Shown: piece by piece, positions 1 through 8,592 of the stretch | Numbering within the stretch: position 1 is the first letter of the stretch | Layout of the letters: every line of letters begins with the position of its first letter | NCBI GenBank assembly: GCA_005784505.1 | Contig: VCAZ01000293.1 | Coordinates: forward strand, 199,916 to 263,915 | Reading direction: 5' to 3' | DNA length: 64,000 nucleotides | Origin: Bagarius yarrelli | Lineage: Eukaryota; Chordata; Actinopteri; Siluriformes; Sisoridae | The notes under the pieces: model-generated | What the model saw: only the letters and a program-made list of their open reading frames with translations | The model's database searches: none | What the model was told of the DNA's origin: nothing | Program-made: the position numbers and the translations under genes

Positions 1-59
1 CTAGGCTGGTATTCAGATGTGGTCGCTGTCGGCGGTTGGCCTAAAGGCTGTGCGTTCTA

Positions 60-175
60 ATCACTCTTTGCAGCCAGACATGTGCGCTCTCCCAGACACA
101 TTAGCTACGTTGCATCCAGTCCTGTACAGCAGGCACAACAGAGGGTTCACCAGACCAAGGAAACATGGGTGGTTG
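60..175 (-). pseudogene. Ty3/gypsy integrase C-terminal fragment
   Basis: Read on the minus strand, this stretch gives FPWSGEPS, then a PAVQDW segment, a stop codon, and VWE. It parallels the better preserved copy at 17200-17362, which has the same FPWSGEPS start and a W-Q-ES-KVW segment. In teleost gypsy polyproteins this block follows the integrase catalytic core. The in-frame stop shows that it is dead. It lies at the window edge and belongs with the gypsy pieces up to 1765, although the order is rearranged. Confidence 0.55.
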
Positions 176-338
176 GTAGCCCAGAAAACATTAAAATGGT
201 GTGAGGCCCGTAGATGTGTGCGTCAAAGAGTTCTGCGCATACTCTGGTGGTGACGGGTCATTTTGACGCTCAGCTGTGATTTTTTTCTTGATGTCCCAGT
301 GAATAGGACCCACAATTATCTAAGGGTTTACAATAGGG

Positions 339-554
339 TCAGTACCTGTGCACTGCTGAGAGGGGGTTGTACATACCACGATAGGGCATCTGCTTTACTA
401 TTTTTAGTCCCGCGTCAATAAGTAACAGTAAACGAGAATCTGGTAACAAAAAAAATAGTGCTTGTCGTGAGTTTAAACACTTGGCAGACTTGAGGTACTC
501 TAGCTTCTTATGGTCAGTGATAACCAGAAATCGATGGATACTTCCCTCGAACAA
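339..554 (-). pseudogene. Ty3/gypsy RNase H fragment
   Basis: The minus-strand frame contains FLVITDHKKLEYLKSAK followed by LNSRQALFF. This is the hallmark TDHKNLEYL...LN-RQARW block at the C-terminal end of gypsy RNase H. The catalytic Asp of TDHK is kept. The sequence past RQA drifts from the family, and the reverse transcriptase that should precede it is missing, so this is a deleted relic. It lies downstream, in minus orientation, of the matching protease and Gag pieces. Confidence 0.7.
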
Positions 555-844
555 GTGCCTTCACTCTGTCATTGCTTCCTTGATAAACGTTCTTTATTAC
601 CCGTTTTGCAGTTATGCTCAGTTGTGGTAAGTTTACATTTAACAGTTCTATGGCACAATCCCCAGGTCTGTGAGGAGGTAGCTTGGTTGCCTTTTTTCTT
701 TACTAAAAACTTTTAGCAGATCGTGATACCCCTTAGGCACCTTAATACAGTCCATTTTGTCACTGTCATTCACCTAAGTAATGTGACAGGGTAGGTGACT
801 GGCAAGGCATAGACAGTTATCATGACAATAAGGAGATCAGCGGA

Positions 845-1123
845 TTATGTTCTTATCTGGCCAAGAGATGATAGAATTTTGAGTCCGTAACCATGGATAC
901 CCCAAGATGATGGGGTTTCTTGGTGACGAGATGATGTCCAACGAAATCTGTTCCATGTGCTGCTTGCCCACACGGAGAAAGTGATGCGATGCATTATGCC
1001 GCAGCCTATGGAGTGCCCATCAATGGCTGAGATGTGGAGAGGAGGTATACATGGCACAGTGGGAATTTTTAAATGTGGAACAACTTGATTATCAATGAGA
1101 TTAAGTGCTGATCCAGAATACAC
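845..1123 (-). pseudogene. Ty3/gypsy aspartic protease fragment
   Basis: The minus-strand ORF begins near SGSALNLID, the position of the protease D-S/T-G-A motif plus N-x-I-D. It continues with IPTVPCIPPLHISAIDGHSIG, which is typical of teleost gypsy proteases, and ends near the ILGxPWL position, here rearranged (SSWGIHGYGL). The active-site Asp is replaced: SGS sits where DSG is expected. A frame change precedes the end. It sits between Gag (1253-1765) and RNase H (339-554) in the expected order. Confidence 0.65.
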
Positions 1124-1252
1124 TAACGCTGGGAACAGTGAAGAGTTTTAGAATTAATACTGAGATAAACAGACTCTCTACAACGCATAGAAAATGCAAC
1201 CAAGCTCACAAGATGATTTACATTAAATACAGTTCTAGCAGCCTTTTTGGAG

Positions 1253-1765
1253 CTAGTAGCACTGAAGTGATAAGGGCCGCCACAGTAGTAGCACAACCTG
1301 TCTAGGCATTGTCGCTGTCGTTTTTACCTCAGTCCAGCCACTCTCTGCCACCAGGGTGCGGAAAAATATGGAATACTCAGCAGCTGTCATCTCTCCCTGA
1401 CGTAGCCTGAGTAACTGAGTGGACACGTCCAGACCTCCTGCTGGGTACTCAAACACCATTCTCAATTCCCCCAGGAAGTGATCTGACAATGTGGAGATAA
1501 GTGGGTCTGAGTCCCTTACCGCAGATGCCCAATCTCACGCTTTACCCGTGAGGAGAGAGAGATTAAAAGCGCATTTCTTACTGTCAGTGGGGAAAAAGGC
1601 TGGTTGGTTCAGAATGAGGATGTTGCACTGGCGGATAAACCCTCTACACCGCTCCAGAGTTCCGTCGAACTTCTCAGGTAGATTGAGATTGAGAATAAGG
1701 AAACAAGCAAAAGAGTAGTCAGACAGGCAGAAGACGGTACACAGAAAGCAGATGAATCCAAACAA
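1253..1765 (-). pseudogene. Ty3/gypsy Gag fragment with zinc-knuckle remnant
   Basis: Two minus-strand frames carry Gag. The 5' part (1535-1765) reads NLPEKFDGTLERCRGFIRQC, then FPTDSKKCAFNLSLLTGKA. These are the conserved capsid strings PxKFDG, CRGFLxQC and K-AF-LSLLTGKAL. The 3' part (1253-1489) reads LLRLRQGEMTAAEYSIFFRTL, matching the L-RQG--T-AEYA--FRTLA helix. A shifted frame near 1265-1300 gives CYYCGGPYHFSA, a zinc knuckle lacking its last Cys. Frameshifts make the gene non-functional. Confidence 0.7.
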
Positions 1766-2396
1766 TCAAATTCAAATAACGTAATCCAAAATCATAAACC
1801 GAGAATCAGCCTTCTAAATAAAGAAAACATCAATTAGGAGCTCTTCACACTTCCATTGCACACAGTATTATTTCTGCACACATCCGAAACAAAATGTCTT
1901 GTGTAAAGAACCAAAAGATTTATATTAACAATGCAACAGGATAAAAGTAAAGCACACTTACAATTATTAATTGAATGGCAGAGAATACACGGTTGACTTC
2001 TTGCGCTGAACAAGGCAAATCTGTTTACAATATCCAAAGTGTGCACTTAAACCTCCCTTTTTAGTGCATTTATTTCTTTTGCATCGGTTAACTCAAATAC
2101 AATTATAACAGAGATTTTCTAAAGATGTTTTACTCTGTATGTCACCTGGTTACTCTACCTAAAGTCATCGTCCTCGGTGACTACTGACAGCCTATTCGTT
2201 TAACATTCCCTGAAGCTTTTCGGAAGTATAAAGAACTATAACACATAAAACCTAAGACAGAATATCCGGACTAAAGGACACTGCACTGCAGACTGACTTA
2301 GGCAGATTATGTGGGTTACTATGGACACTTGTAGTTTCTCCCCATGTTCTGGTACTGGTTTTATTTACTCCATACAGCCGGCAGAGCCCAGAAAGC
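1766..2396. other. Spacer without recognisable gene
   Basis: This is AT-rich DNA between the gypsy Gag remnant and the DIRS terminal repeat. I see no coding pattern, tandem repeat or clear LTR boundary. A gypsy LTR would be expected upstream of Gag, and part of 1800-2250 could be one, but no second copy exists in the window to define it. Confidence 0.4.
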
Positions 2397-2450
2397 AATG
2401 AAATTGGACGAGCAGAATTTGCATAGCCGGTCACGCCCCGGACTTCCGGG

Positions 2451-2458
2451 TATAAATA
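2451..2458 (+). promoter_or_regulatory. TATA box in DIRS ITR
   Basis: TATAAATA lies about 50 bp downstream of ATGAAATTGG inside the DIRS inverted terminal repeat. The same arrangement occurs at 22735 and 50223, and inverted at 3191. It is the likely start signal for element transcription. Confidence 0.55.
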
Positions 2459-2510
2459 GACCGCCCGCGAAACTGCCCATCGTTCTGTTTTCGGCGCCAA
2501 ATGCAACTTC

Positions 2511-2981
2511 ATGACGGCAGCAGCAGCGTTAAAAAAGCGAAAGCGCTTGCAAGCGGCAGCCAGAAAGAAGGAGCGTTTTAAGGGGTTTACCTCTTTGCGT
2601 CACATATCAGTACAAGGTCCTCCCTTCGGGCTGTACCTCTCGCCGCATGTCTTTAGGAAGCTCGTGGAAGCCGCCTTAGCCCCACTCCGGAAGGTGGGCG
2701 TGCGCATCCTTAACTATTTCGACAATTGGCTAATTCTAGCTCAATCTTGGGAGGTTGTGGTTGTCTCCATCAAGCTCAATCAAGCTCAACACAGCGGCCC
2801 CTCTCAAACACTTTCAGAGGTTCCTGGAGCATTTTGCATCTTCAGCTGCACTGGTTCCGTTGGGCCTGATGCACATATGAGACCGCTTCAGCACTGGCTT
2901 CGTGAGCGGGTCCCGGGATGGGCATGGCATCACACAGGGTGCAGGTCATTGTCCTTTTTAAAATATGGCAGAGGTATTTGA
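2511..2981 (+). pseudogene. DIRS Gag-RT-RNase H fusion ORF made by deletions
   Basis: This is an open frame of 156 codons. Residues 1-30 are Lys/Arg-rich (KKRKRLQAAARKKERFK), as in DIRS Gag. From about residue 36 it is reverse transcriptase: FGLYLSPHVFRKLVEAALAP, then ILNYFDNWLILAQS, where FDNW replaces FDDW/YLDDW. From about residue 105 it jumps to the RT-RNase H linker (GPDAHMRPLQHWLRERVPGW). It runs into terminal sequence and stops. The second catalytic Asp is replaced by Asn, so RT activity is not expected. The frame has survived at least two internal deletions. Confidence 0.65.
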
Positions 2982-3028
2982 GCTCCCAAAACATGACCCC
3001 TAGTGTCGCCACTCGACACAACGTTGGA

Positions 3029-3112
3029 GTGAACGACAGATAGGTAACGTCTCGGTTATGTATGGTAACCCTCGTTCCTCCTGATGGAGGAAACGGAGAT
3101 GTTGTGTCCCTA
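3029..3112 (+). repeat. DIRS internal complementary region (ICR)
   Basis: The first half (GAGTGAACGACAGATAGG) is roughly complementary to the left tip of other copies (CCCTTTCTGTCGCTCACTC at 50085). The second half (TCGGTTATGTATGGTAACC, then CGTTCC...GATGG) is complementary to the right tip at 3310-3385. In DIRS biology this region templates circularisation of the cDNA. A second example is at 61117-61195. Confidence 0.65.
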
Positions 3113-3385
3113 ATGCCACTGCACCGGACCGTCCCAGGGTAGCCGTCTCCGGTTCCTCAGGCAGAATGATGAGCAGTTTCGCAGCCAGTCTATTTATACC
3201 CGGAAGTCCGGAGTGTGACCGGCTATGCAAATTCTGCTCGTCCAATTTTATTGGCCTTTTTAAAATGCCTCAGAGGTATTCAGGCTCCCAAAACGTGATC
3301 CCTAGTGTCGTCACTCAACACAACGTCTCAGTTTCCTCCATCAGGGAACGAGGGTTACCATACGAAACCGAGACATTTTTCATCC

Positions 3386-3608
3386 AAATAAGGATGGGTT
3401 CTCAGTTGAGTCTGGTTCCTCTCAAGATTTTTTGCTATTCTGTCACAGGGAGTGTTTCCTTGCCACCGTCGTGCCCGGCTTGCTCATCAGGGACAAACTG
3501 ATTTCTGATTCATTTTTAACTTATAATTTCTTTGATTGTGTAAAGCTGCTCTGTCATAATGACCATTGTAAAAAGCTATACAAATAAAATTGAATTGAAT
3601 TGAAGTCT
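3386..3608 (+). repeat. L2-type LINE 3' tail
   Basis: The sequence matches, in the opposite orientation, the stretches at 46083-46320 and 53640-53880. Shared landmarks are GTTTCCTTGCCACCGTCGT, GCTCATCAGGGACAAACTG, CTTTGATTGTGTAAAGC and a terminal (ATTGA)n-like run (TTGAATTGAATTGAA). Short tandem repeats at the 3' end are typical of L2-clade LINEs. This copy has no adjoining ORF in the same orientation, so it is 5'-truncated. Confidence 0.7.
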
Positions 3609-3616
3609 CACGGCCA

Positions 3617-3946
3617 TCAGAAGCTGGTTGTAGTACTGTAACGTCTACTGCAACTTCCTCTAGCAGATGGGAGACCAAGAATGGCATCCAAGATGTCTAA
3701 ATCCAAGGCCTTGGATTTCCATATTTGAAAGCACACACCTCCGACATACAGTATCTTCACCCACCTCTTAACATCCTCATAAATTCTTACCCAGAAACAC
3801 AGCTGTCTTAACAGTTCTATAGTACTTTCCATACCTTGATGTTCCATCTGATCATAAACACTTCCTAAAACTGATTCAGTTAGACAAGCGGGCAATAGCA
3901 ATTGACAGCATTCACCCAGGTGAACATCTTCTACAACACGGTACAA
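3617..3946 (-). pseudogene. Ty3/gypsy integrase zinc-binding domain fragment
   Basis: The minus-strand ORF of 109 codons has QLLLPACLTESVLGSVYDQM followed by EHQGMESTIELLRQLCFW and YEDVKRWVK. These are the H2C2 domain and following helix found in teleost gypsy integrases. The first zinc His appears as Tyr (VYDQM), and the CxxC pair is lost after VKRWVK. The rest of the integrase is absent. It probably derives from the same family as the pieces at 60-1765. Confidence 0.7.
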
Positions 3947-4474
3947 AGACCCCGTTTGTCGCTAATTCTAGGCCACTGTTTTAACAGAGAAAGTACAAGT
4001 CTGGACAAAACTAATCTTTAATGCGGGTAGGCTTCCTCTTCCTGCTCCAGAATTTCTTGAACATGCTAGTTGAGGTCCCCGGGGGACCTCTGTCATAAAA
4101 GCGTGTCCGCTGCACAGTTGAGGTCGCCTGGCAGACCTGTGCCTGTGCTAGCCCCACAGCAGGAGATGGCAGAGTGGAATGTCCTCATTCACCCCGTTGA
4201 TGTGATCATCAACTGGAGCGGGTCACAGGGAAGGGTCTGAGAGGTCCGGAGTTTAACAAAGGAAAACCAGAGGGAAACACAGACATGAGGGCTCCCTGAT
4301 ATGTTAAGCAACCAGCCACTCTCATCATCAACAACGTGATCAATAAGAGTGGGGAAGACGGCATCTAAACATACGAGATCACCATAATACTCAACATCCC
4401 CCAGATCTACTCCTTTATCTAAGGTGAATCTATACAAAATGCTTGAATAAATAAATATCATGCTGATATCATGC

Positions 4475-5050
4475 TTACGAATTATGTTTCCCAGAGGAAG
4501 CATGTAAAGAGAGAAAAGAAGTGGGCCTAAAACCATGCCCTGTGAAACACCATACTTCACATGAGAGCACACAGATTCTACGTTTAAATCTACGAACTGA
4601 TAGCGATCGGTTAAATAGGACCATTAGCCACGCGAGGGCCGTTCCTTTAATTCTTACAAAATTTTCTAATCTGTGAAGAAGAATATTATGATCAATGGTG
4701 TCGAAAGCCGCACTGAGGTCAAGTAATATAAGCAACGAGACACAACCCTGATCGGATACCAGTAAGAGGTAATTTGCTACTTTGACAAATGTTGTCTCTG
4801 TGCTGTGATGAGGTCTAAATCCTAATTGATACAGTTCGTGTATGTTATTCCTGTGTAAATATGAACATAACTGCTGCGCTACTACCTTCTCTAGGATTTT
4901 GGACATAAACAGAAGGTTTGATATCGGCCTGTAGTTCGACAGCTCACTGGGGTTAAGGTCAGGTTTCTTAATTAAAGGTTTAATAAATGCTAATTTAGAA
5001 GATTTTGGAACATACCCACTGCTGAGTAAAGAGTTAACTACAATATTTTC
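4475..5050 (-). pseudogene. L2-type LINE reverse transcriptase fragment
   Basis: The 143-codon frame at 4475-4906 starts with SKILEKVVAQQL. It continues with GFRPHHSTET and motif A LLILLDLSAAFDTIDHNILL, in which both acidic residues are present. A shifted frame follows with the CSHVKYGVSQG and VLGPLLFSLYMLPLGNIIRK strings (motif B region). The YxDD box that should follow is removed by the deletion junction near 4460. Upstream sequence to 5050 holds the GYVPKSSKLAxIKPLIKKPD-type block on the minus strand. This is a non-functional relic of a CR1/L2-group LINE. Confidence 0.75.
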
Positions 5051-5099
5051 AACAGGGGTTCTGATACTGCTGGTACTATCTGCTTAAGAAAGTATGTTG

Positions 5100-5803
5100 A
5101 TATAAGATCTAATAAACAGGTTGATGATTTTGTAGAAGAGATGAGTGAGATTAGGTTATTCCTTATCCAGAGAAGTAAAATTTTCTAAGTTCTGATCTAA
5201 TGCAGTTAGTTTATTATCAGAATCATACGAATGGTCTGGTTTCAAGGCCTGAATTTTCTGCCTAATGTTTGCAATTTTATTATCAAAAAAGATCATGAAG
5301 TCCTTACTGCTGCACGCAGTTATGGTGCAGATTTCTGAAGTCGTCTTATTCCTAATTAATTTTGCGACGGTGTCAAATAAAAATCTAGGATTAATTTTAT
5401 TATTTTCAAAAAGGTTGGAAAGATACGTTGATCTAGTTACACTCAAAGTTTTTTTTATATTTTATGATTCTCTCTTTCCATGCTGCCTGGGAAACTAACA
5501 ACTTAGTTTGGTGCCATTTGTGTTCTAGTTTTCAAGCGCTCTGTTTTAAAGAGGGTGTGTATTCATAATAACAGAGGGAGCGAGTTTTTTATCTTTAATT
5601 ATTTTTCTTTTAACTGAAGCGACATTATCTAACGTATAACGGAATGGAGCATGTAAATATTCGAGTTCTGTTGTATCAGATGGTGATCCAATCATAGAGG
5701 ATAATTCTGGGCGATAGCTAATAAAGCTCTGAGCAGTAGTTGATGTGATTGTACGTTTAGAGCGGTAGCGTGGTGCTGTGTGTAAATTATTAGTATGACA
5801 CAT
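5100..5803 (-). pseudogene. L2-type LINE linker between endonuclease and RT
   Basis: Two minus-strand frames (5156-5446 and 5546-5803) are co-linear with 57400-57840 in the longer copy. Visible strings are STYLSNLFENNKINPRFLFDTVAKL, with the N/P-RFLF-TV-KL motif of this LINE family, and NLHTAPRYRSKRTITSTTAQ. This region links the AP-endonuclease to RT. The frames are interrupted. Confidence 0.6.
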
Positions 5804-5944
5804 TTTAAATCATATAAGATTTTGATCAGAAATAATTTCGCACTGAGGAATTGTTACTATATTACTTATACTTATTCCGAAAGATAATATTAAATCTAAT
5901 GTGTGACCTGCTTTATGAGTGGGTCCTATTACACACTGATTAAC

Positions 5945-6060
5945 TCTCACTAAGTTGAATATGGCCTACACACATAATACACACATTTTTATTATTTAAA
6001 TCCATTAAAGGATTATCAGGCTGCAATAGTCAGGTCAACCGGAACCGGGAAACACCACCA
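5945..6060 (+). repeat. L2-type LINE 3' end, inverted relative to copy 1
   Basis: ATGGCCTACACACATAATAC and the following T-rich stretch, AATCCATTAAAGGA, match 60610-60665 on + and the reverse complement of 30190-30300. It encodes the last residues of the LINE ORF (LAYT-stop type) plus UTR. It joins directly, head to head, to copy 1. Confidence 0.55.
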
Positions 6061-6983
6061 ATAATTGCTTCTACGCTAACATATGTCTGTTCTTTGTTAT
6101 TCCATCACCTGGAGACAATAAGACAGTTTGTCTTGTCTTCTAATCGGCCATCCGGACAAGAACGCAGAAACTTTGCTGCAACACGGGTAACTTACTGGTT
6201 TATCTGATCAGAGGAGAATTGACCCCCCGACTGAGCCTGGTTCTTGTGGAAGAATTTACTTAGAGTCTGGGGTTTTCTTTCCAGAAGAGTTCGGCCTTTA
6301 TTATCAATCAACAAAGCCGGGAGAAGCTACGTAGCAATTCTCTCCGTATCAACTTTTGAACAACCTTTTTATACATTTTCCCAACCGCTCCTATAGCACT
6401 GTTTCAAACCCACCTCAGACAGAGTGTTTTTCTATACATTCCACATGGCACTATCACATCTGGTTTTTATTTGGGTGGCTTAACCTGACTAGTTTATGTT
6501 ACTGTATAGTGGGTATTCTCTAGAGACACATCTAACAAAACACATGTGCTTAGCTTGCCATCTTGTTTTTTCTTTCCACTAGATGGCACTCCCTCATTAT
6601 GAGCATAGAAGCACATGACGTAATCACCCCGCGACGTTTCATGCGAATGCTGTTCTGAAGGACGCAGTGTGCTTATTCTGGAGCCTAAATGTCCTGAGGT
6701 AAATTTCTGTTTACTTAAATTATAATACATACATACAAGAAATGAACCCAGATTTGGTAATAGTTAAAATCTTTTAAAATAGTATACACATAAAGTGGGA
6801 TATGCTATTAACGGATAAACGAAGAAAAAAATAGTAAAAGCCAGTCGCCGAAATAGACGCCGACATCAATAAACGCTTCAGTCTGTTTTGCAAAATCTCA
6901 CTTAAACACAGAAATTATTAAGTTTATTATCCAAGGTTTTAGCACGGATACACCATGATGATCTAACCTAATGATAGATACTA
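6061..6983. other. Spacer without recognisable gene
   Basis: No family was recognised. The short frame at 6494-6730 (-) has no known motif. GACGTAATCACCCCGCGACG near 6617 is CpG-bearing and CRE-like, and a GT donor-like CTGAGGTAAAT occurs near 6695. A far-upstream 5' UTR exon of mrpl2 is possible but unsupported. Confidence 0.3.
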
Positions 6984-7527
6984 AACACTGCCTGGCCAAA
7001 AAAAAAGTCACCGCCTGGATTTAACGAAACAGTTAAAACTCTCCAATAAAAAAAAATCAGATTGCCAGATGGAGAAGTGCGATTCGTCACTCCCAGAGAA
7101 CGCGTCTCCACTGCTCTTGATCCCAGTGGTGGCGTGCTTTACACACCACTGGCATCCGACGCTTTGCATTGCGCTTGGTGATGTATGGCTTAGATGCAGC
7201 TGCTCGGCCATGGAAACCCATTCCATGAAGCTCTCTGCGCACTGTTCTTGAGCTAATCTGAAGGCCACATGAAGTTAGGAGGTCTGTAGCGAAGTTGGCG
7301 ACCTCTTTGCACTATGCGCCTCAGCATCCGCTGACCCCACTCCGTCAGTTTACGTGACCTACCACTTCGTGGCTGAGATACATCATCAGAACAAGATCTT
7401 TGTGAGAAGTTTTGAGATTGCATAAGCTTATTAAAACAATGCAATGTCAAATGCATGCCGTAAACAAATAAAATGGCAGTTTAATCTAATATTAGATTGT
7501 GTGACTTATTTTTTTGTCCAGGTGGTG
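6984..7527 (-). mobile_element. Tc1/mariner transposon, internally deleted
   Basis: The left end (6986: CACTGCCTGGCCAAAAAAAA...GTCAC) pairs with the reverse complement of the right end (ending 7527: CACCACCTGGACAAAAAAAT...GTCAC). These are imperfect terminal inverted repeats of about 25 bp. A TA dinucleotide lies near each boundary (6982 and 7528), as expected for TA target-site duplication. The element is about 540 bp against roughly 1.2-1.6 kb for full Tc1 copies, so about half is missing. Confidence 0.75.
7020..7456 (-). pseudogene. Tc1-type transposase remnant
   Basis: The 5' frame (7253-7456) holds the HTH region QPRSGRSRKLTEWGQRMLRR-IVQRGRQL, where the GRPR-type AT-hook appears as GRSRK. 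The second frame (7008-7268) holds MEWVSMAEQLHLSHTSPSAM, corresponding to the GFHGRAA--KP-IT---A block. It then has SDESHFSIWQSD, the second-Asp block of the DDE domain, with SDES kept. The final D/E segment is deleted and there is a frameshift between the two parts. Confidence 0.75.
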
Positions 7528-7640
7528 TAGGTAATATACAAAATGCATGTCATTTCATGTTTAGAATATTATAGTGAAAAGTATTAAAAATATTGTTATT
7601 GTACTGTATGTATTGTGTGTATGTGTGTGCACGCACATGC

Positions 7641-8524
7641 TAGGGCTGAACGATTAATCGAAATCTAAAATGCCGCAATTGAAATGATATATACAGAGTC
7701 CCAAAGCAAATGCATGACTGCCCCCTTTGAGTGACAGTCACATCAGCCAATTGAGTGTGCACAGCTTTGTGTAGAGTGTGTTGCTAAAAAGTCGTCTGAA
7801 AGCACTGCTGACACTCTGTCTCGTAGCAAACAACAAAGTACAATTTCAGAATTGTTTGCGGCTGTTACAGCATATTAAAAGACATTACAGAAACACCAGG
7901 AGATAACTAATGCAATAACCCGCTACCTTACTAAAGATACAGGGCCTTTTATTTCAGTGACAAAGATGGGTTCAAAATCCTCATTCGAGCGCTGGATAGG
8001 AGATATAAAATTCCTTCTCATGCATTTTTTTTTAGCTGCGTTGCAATCCCACAGCATAACACTGACTGTACAAATAAAGTTGAGGCGGAATATTATGCTA
8101 CAACAGAACTGTGGTTAAACCTGACGCATCTTAGTTTCACTGTGCACTGTGTTAGTGCTTCCAGCTAAAGACTCGCGCAGAACTACTGACAATGTAACTA
8201 GACCTAACTTATTTCGAAAAGAGCTTGTTTACAGAAGAATAGGTAAATTTTTTTTTTTGTTGTTTTCATTGTAAGTCGTTTTCATTGTAAGTGTATTTTT
8301 TAAAATTATTAAACGCTGGAATAATATTTCTTTTCTGGGTTAAAATGTCTTAAGACAGCACTGATTCATCTGTTTCGTAGAAAAGCACACTGGATCTGCT
8401 TGATTATGAGTAAATTAGGAATCTATAAGAATGTGTGATGCACACTATTAAGAAAACTGAATCGCAATTGCAATATCCGTCAGAAAATCGCAATTAGATA
8501 TTTTTCTAAATCACACAGCCCTAG
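7641..8524 (+). mobile_element. hAT-type DNA transposon relic
   Basis: The left end TAGGGCTGAACGATTAATCG and the right end ...AAATCACACAGCCCTA form terminal inverted repeats (TAGGGCTG...). The same ends flank the shorter element at 9411-9854. Internally, frames at about 7846-8120 resemble hAT transposase N-termini. The right end lies only 69 bp before the mrpl2 ATG. The 8-bp target duplications could not be matched cleanly (GCACATGC against GCGCGCAC). Confidence 0.65.
7846..8120 (+). pseudogene. hAT transposase fragment
   Basis: Plus-strand frames read ITNAITRYLTKDTGPFISV, then a piece resembling FERWIGDIKFLL, then the PSHAFF / VAIPQHNTDCTNKVEAEYYA region in shifted frames. They parallel the ITxxIxxxLAKDMxPxSxVExxGFxxLLxxLDPRYxxPSxxxF opening of hAT (ZBED-like) transposases. 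Stops and frameshifts are frequent. The catalytic core and dimerisation domain are absent. Confidence 0.5.
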
Positions 8525-8592
8525 CGCGCACATATGCACATTTCTCCCCACTGATTAAGTTGTGTTTCTGCAGCAGGTTGTGCTTTTCAGAG

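Larger units (their letters stand above)
2397..3385 (+). mobile_element. DIRS retrotransposon, internally deleted mini-copy
   Basis: The left inverted terminal repeat (ITR) spans about 2397-2505. It matches the reverse complement of 3160-3260, including a TATAAATA box at each end. Between them lies a fused Gag/RT ORF, then an internal complementary region at 3029-3112. The segment 3310-3385 is the reverse complement of the second half of that region. Inverted termini plus an internal complementary region, without LTRs, are diagnostic of DIRS elements. Compared with other copies here, the left tip and most of RT, RNase H and the recombinase are deleted. Confidence 0.75.
4140..5945 (-). mobile_element. 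L2-type LINE, internally deleted (copy 1)
   Basis: On the minus strand the order is: linker between endonuclease and RT (5800 to about 5100), RT palm (5050-4475), then an abrupt jump at about 4460 to the 3' end of the ORF and UTR (4460-4140). The 4140-4450 part matches 54190-54395. A head-to-head piece of the 3' end of the same family follows at 5945. RT motif C and the thumb are deleted. Confidence 0.75.

Noticed and set aside
4072..4090. Near-palindrome GAGGTCCCCGGGGGACCTC
   Set aside because: A single short palindrome with no flanking context or second copy. Not enough to call a site.
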